Source: Methylophilus sp.
Lineage (GTDB): Bacteria > Pseudomonadota > Gammaproteobacteria > Burkholderiales > Methylophilaceae
DNA: 64,000 bases
Assembly (NCBI GenBank): GCA_030696695.1
Contig: JAUYRP010000013.1
Coordinates: 1 to 64,000, forward strand
Direction: 5' to 3'
The stretch's first letter is position 1. Every line of letters begins with the position of its first letter. Of this stretch, positions 61,991 through 64,000 are shown piece after piece. The notes under the pieces are model-generated. The model searched no databases, was not told the origin of the DNA, and saw nothing but the letters and a program-made list of their open reading frames with translations. The translations under genes were made by a program, and so were the position numbers.

Positions 61991-62251
61991 ATGGCGCTCA
62001 CAATCAAACAACTTACAAACTATTCTTGGATGTCTCAGGCTTCATACTTGGATTTTTCCGGATTGATCTTTAACGATCCGCGCCTTGCATCAAATTTGAA
62101 AAATAGCTCAATAAATGCCGACAAGATACTCGCCGATGCTCAAGCCTCAACTTTCACCGACCCCACCGACGGCTTCAGCTTTGTTAGTTACGCACCCAAT
62201 TATCTTGATACAGCCCGCGTAGGGCGCACTCGCTTGCAGTGCGCCGCATGA
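61991..62251 (+). pseudogene. Truncated gene start, cut by a REP element
   Basis: 86 codons from ATG 61991 (after AGGAG), MALTIKQLTNYSWMSQASYLDFSG onward. The opening resembles the N-terminus of large proteins with a lipase-like start (T-x-x-Y-A-x-M-S-x-A-S-Y-x-D), as I recall it. The last 11 codons (RVGRTRLQCAA) and the stop come from REP element 3 at 62219-62249. The original 3' part is therefore missing and the gene is probably dead. Confidence 0.65.
62219..62249 (+). repeat. REP-like element 3, inside the 3' end of a truncated gene
   Basis: It is identical over 31 bp to element 1: GTAG, stem GGCGCACT/AGTGCGCC, then GCAT. The following bases GAAGTAAAA also recur at 61194-61202. It supplies the last codons and stop of the truncated gene. 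Confidence 0.85.
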
Positions 62252-62260
62252 AGTAAAACT

Positions 62261-63508
62261 CTAATTGGGAAGTTTTCTAAATATCAGCGTTGCGCCTGTG
62301 CCACCAAACGCAAATGAGTTGGACATGGCGTATTCTAAATTCTCTACTTTTTGCGATTGATTGGGAACATTATTTAAATCGCACTTTGGGTCTGGCTGTT
62401 TAAGATTGATAGTGGGAGGGAGTTCGTTCCGTTGCATTGCCAGTAAGGTAATGATGCTTTCTAACACACCCGCTGCACCCATTAAATGACCATGCATAGA
62501 CTTGGTTGAACTGACTGCTAATTGGTAGGCATGGTCGCCAAAAATCTGCTTAATGGCGTTGGTTTCGGTTTCATCGTTAAACTTTGTGCCTGTGCCATGC
62601 GCGTTAATGTATTGAATGCATTGGGGATTTAACCCAGCGTCATCCAGCGCTTTTTGCATAGCTGCCGCTTGGCCTTCAACTGATGGCACTGCGATATGTT
62701 TGAAATCGTTAGCTGCCCCGTAGCCAATAATTTCAGCATAAATGTGCGCGCCTCTGGCTTGCGCATGCGATAGTTCTTCTAAAACTAAAGTTGCTGCGCC
62801 TTCGCCAATCACTAGGCCAGAACGGTCTGCCGAAAATGGTTTGCACGAAGCAGTAATGTCCTCTTTGTCTTCGTCTGCTAGGGTGCGAATCGCCTCCCAA
62901 GACTTGATGCTGGCATAGGCCAAAATGGCATCGGTGCCACCCGCCAGCGCAACATCAATCTCACCATAACGGATGTCTTTCATGGCTTGACCAATGGCTA
63001 CAGCTGAGGAAGAGCAAGCCGTTGAGAATGTGAGATTGGGACCAGATATTGAGAAGTGTGTAGCAATGGCAGCAGCTGGGCTGTTGTACATACACATCAG
63101 TACTGTATAGGGTTTGAGGCGGTTTTGGCCTTCCACAAATAAGGTCTGGTAGCCGTCCTCAACTGAGTGTATGCCACCCATGCCCGTACCTACATACACA
63201 CCAGTGCGATCTTTGGTCACGTTATCAAAATTAAGATTGGCGTGTTTAACGGCTTCTTTGCTGGCATGCAAGGCCATTTGACCCACACGATCTAAAATAG
63301 CGTAGTCACTTTTTTTATCGAAGTAATCTGCGGGGTCAAAGTTAGCTTGCGCCGCCACTTTGCAGTTGAGCTTATCTAAGTATGGCCCAACAAATTGTTT
63401 GATGCCTGATTTACCAGAGAATGCGTTCTCGGATAACTCTGCAACGGTGTTGCCTAAGGGTGAGACAAGCCCGAATCCAGTCACGACAACACGGCGCACC
63501 TCTTTCAT
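62261..63508 (-). CDS. Beta-ketoacyl-ACP synthase II (FabF-like)
   Basis: A 415-residue condensing enzyme. The active-site Cys is C165 (FSTACSSSA), with His304 (NAHGTGT), Lys336 (SSTKSMHGH) and His341 (HLMGAAG). It elongates acyl-ACP with malonyl-ACP. It is partnered with its own acyl carrier protein 9 bp upstream, away from the main fab genes, so it is likely a dedicated synthase for a special acyl product rather than the housekeeping FabF. Its 3' end is close to REP element 3. Confidence 0.88.
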   Translation of the reverse strand: MKEVRRVVVTGFGLVSPLGNTVAELSENAFSGKSGIKQFVGPYLDKLNCKVAAQANFDPADYFDKKSDYAILDRVGQMALHASKEAVKHANLNFDNVTKDRTGVYVGTGMGGIHSVEDGYQTLFVEGQNRLKPYTVLMCMYNSPAAAIATHFSISGPNLTFSTACSSSAVAIGQAMKDIRYGEIDVALAGGTDAILAYASIKSWEAIRTLADEDKEDITASCKPFSADRSGLVIGEGAATLVLEELSHAQARGAHIYAEIIGYGAANDFKHIAVPSVEGQAAAMQKALDDAGLNPQCIQYINAHGTGTKFNDETETNAIKQIFGDHAYQLAVSSTKSMHGHLMGAAGVLESIITLLAMQRNELPPTINLKQPDPKCDLNNVPNQSQKVENLEYAMSNSFAFGGTGATLIFRKLPN

Positions 63509-63517
63509 GCTGATACG

Positions 63518-63778
63518 TTATTGTTTTGCGAGGACTAAATCATGGGTCACATCAATCACATCTTGAATGGTGACGAGGTGTTCATAATTTTTTGGAAAAG
63601 AAATATTGTACTGGTGCTCAATACTAAAAATCACTTCAAGAAAACCAAATGAATCAATATCAAGCTCTTTCAGCGGTCTATCAGAAGATAATTTGTCTAA
63701 ACTGATATTTTTTTCTTTGGTGAATATTTCGGTTAAAAATGATTTTATTTCGTCTTTTGTGGCAACTTCATTACTCAT
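63518..63778 (-). CDS. Acyl carrier protein
   Basis: 86 residues with the phosphopantetheine attachment Ser at about 43 (ELDIDSFGFLEVIF). The acidic helix II that follows is typical of ACP. It differs from the housekeeping AcpP (DSLD replaced by DSFG), so it is a specialised ACP. It is the first gene of the leftward pair with the ketosynthase and diverges from the gene at the right edge. Confidence 0.88.
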   Translation of the reverse strand: MSNEVATKDEIKSFLTEIFTKEKNISLDKLSSDRPLKELDIDSFGFLEVIFSIEHQYNISFPKNYEHLVTIQDVIDVTHDLVLAKQ

Positions 63779-63837
63779 TCAACGGTATCCTTCGTAGTAT
63801 TCGCCTTTACGGCTGTATTTTTTTTTAAAATCTAGAA

Positions 63838-63843
63838 TATAAT
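63838..63843 (+). promoter_or_regulatory. Likely -10 box for the gene at the right edge
   Basis: TATAAT at 63838-63843 in the 98-bp divergent gap, 34 bp before ATG 63877. The -35 position is a T-rich stretch (GTATTT), so the -35 is weak. Confidence 0.45.
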
Positions 63844-63876
63844 GCCATAAAGCTTTGTACAAAGTGTGAGATTTTA

Positions 63877-64000
63877 ATGAATATTTCTGATTTTGGTTTA
63901 AGTAATCATTTTAAGCAGTTATCGTTAAAATATGATGAAAGCCATGAGGTATTGTGGACCTACTTTAATCAAAAAAATATCATTCCTTGCGCTAATCATG
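63877..64000 (+). CDS. 3'-truncated gene, possible RpfF-like crotonase (DSF synthase family)
   Basis: 41 codons are visible before the window ends. GTGAG lies about 8 bases before the ATG. The N-terminus MNISDFGLSNHFKQLSLKYD continues with E-S-H-E-V-L-W-T-Y-F and later I-I-P-C. The pattern of V-x-W-x-Y followed by a proline-cysteine pair resembles my recollection of RpfF-family crotonases that make diffusible signal factor. The catalytic Glu residues lie beyond the edge, so the call is tentative. It diverges from an ACP/ketosynthase pair. Confidence 0.4.
   Translation, partial: MNISDFGLSNHFKQLSLKYDESHEVLWTYFNQKNIIPCANH

Overview
The window looks like a chromosomal segment from a betaproteobacterium, most likely a member of the Methylophilaceae such as Methylotenera. 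The reasons are the protein flavour of the housekeeping genes (Isc, MutS, TamAB, PurB), an isc operon of betaproteobacterial type, and a methylcitric acid cycle packed together with isolated TCA-cycle genes, which I recall being described for some Methylophilaceae. The genus is an inference. I see no rRNA, tRNA, CRISPR array, prophage or transposase gene.

Layout. 1-3.1 kb: two tandem genes for small secreted proteins with repeated SKRPY motifs, then a SulP anion/bicarbonate transporter with a beta-carbonic anhydrase. 3.3-4.4 kb: an acyltransferase-3 membrane protein. 4.4-12.9 kb (minus strand): trmJ, cysE, then iscR, a second cysteine desulfurase, iscS, iscU, iscA, hscB, hscA and fdx, with a near-consensus type 1 IscR site over the iscR promoter. 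13-18 kb: suhB, mutS, a PEP-CTERM-type protein, a nitroreductase and a thioredoxin-like protein. 18-28 kb (minus): a small membrane protein, an NlpD-like lipoprotein containing an 11-G tract, pcm, surE, a DUF2069 protein, a HugZ-like protein, a WrbA-like flavoprotein and tamB/tamA. 27.9-31.7 kb: a NYN-domain protein, purB and a flotillin-like SPFH protein.

31.9-38.1 kb holds two large GGDEF-EAL sensor proteins. Each is followed by a decayed copy of the 3' end of a prpD-like gene, and one of these is fused to a decayed 5' end of purB, so the segment has clearly been rearranged.

38.6-59.5 kb is the metabolic core. Leftward from a divergent control region at about 45.4 kb run a malyl-CoA thioesterase-like CitE protein, a mesaconyl-CoA hydratase-like MaoC protein, a second CitE-type lyase, prpB, prpC and prpD. 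Rightward run a GntR/UTRA regulator, a malic enzyme, sdhCDAB, sdhE, a third CitE-type protein, an AMP-forming acyl-CoA ligase, class I fumarase, a secreted EF-hand protein, acnB and a membrane protein. Together they could take propionyl-CoA through methylcitrate (PrpC), dehydration (PrpD), rehydration (AcnB) and cleavage (PrpB) to pyruvate and succinate, and succinate on through SDH, fumarase and malic enzyme to pyruvate. The lyase/hydratase/thioesterase trio suggests a side branch through beta-methylmalyl-CoA and mesaconyl-CoA, or a C5-dicarboxylate function.

59.7-64 kb: an OmpA-family protein, a patch of REP-like GTAG hairpins that truncate a small gene, a beta-ketoacyl-ACP synthase with its own acyl carrier protein, and, diverging from them at the right edge, the first 41 codons of a gene that may be a DSF-synthase (RpfF)-like crotonase. 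At least three families of short intergenic repeats are present: GTACTNNNNGTAC hairpins (four copies), a 110-bp repeat downstream of sdhB and fumA, and the REP/BIME elements.
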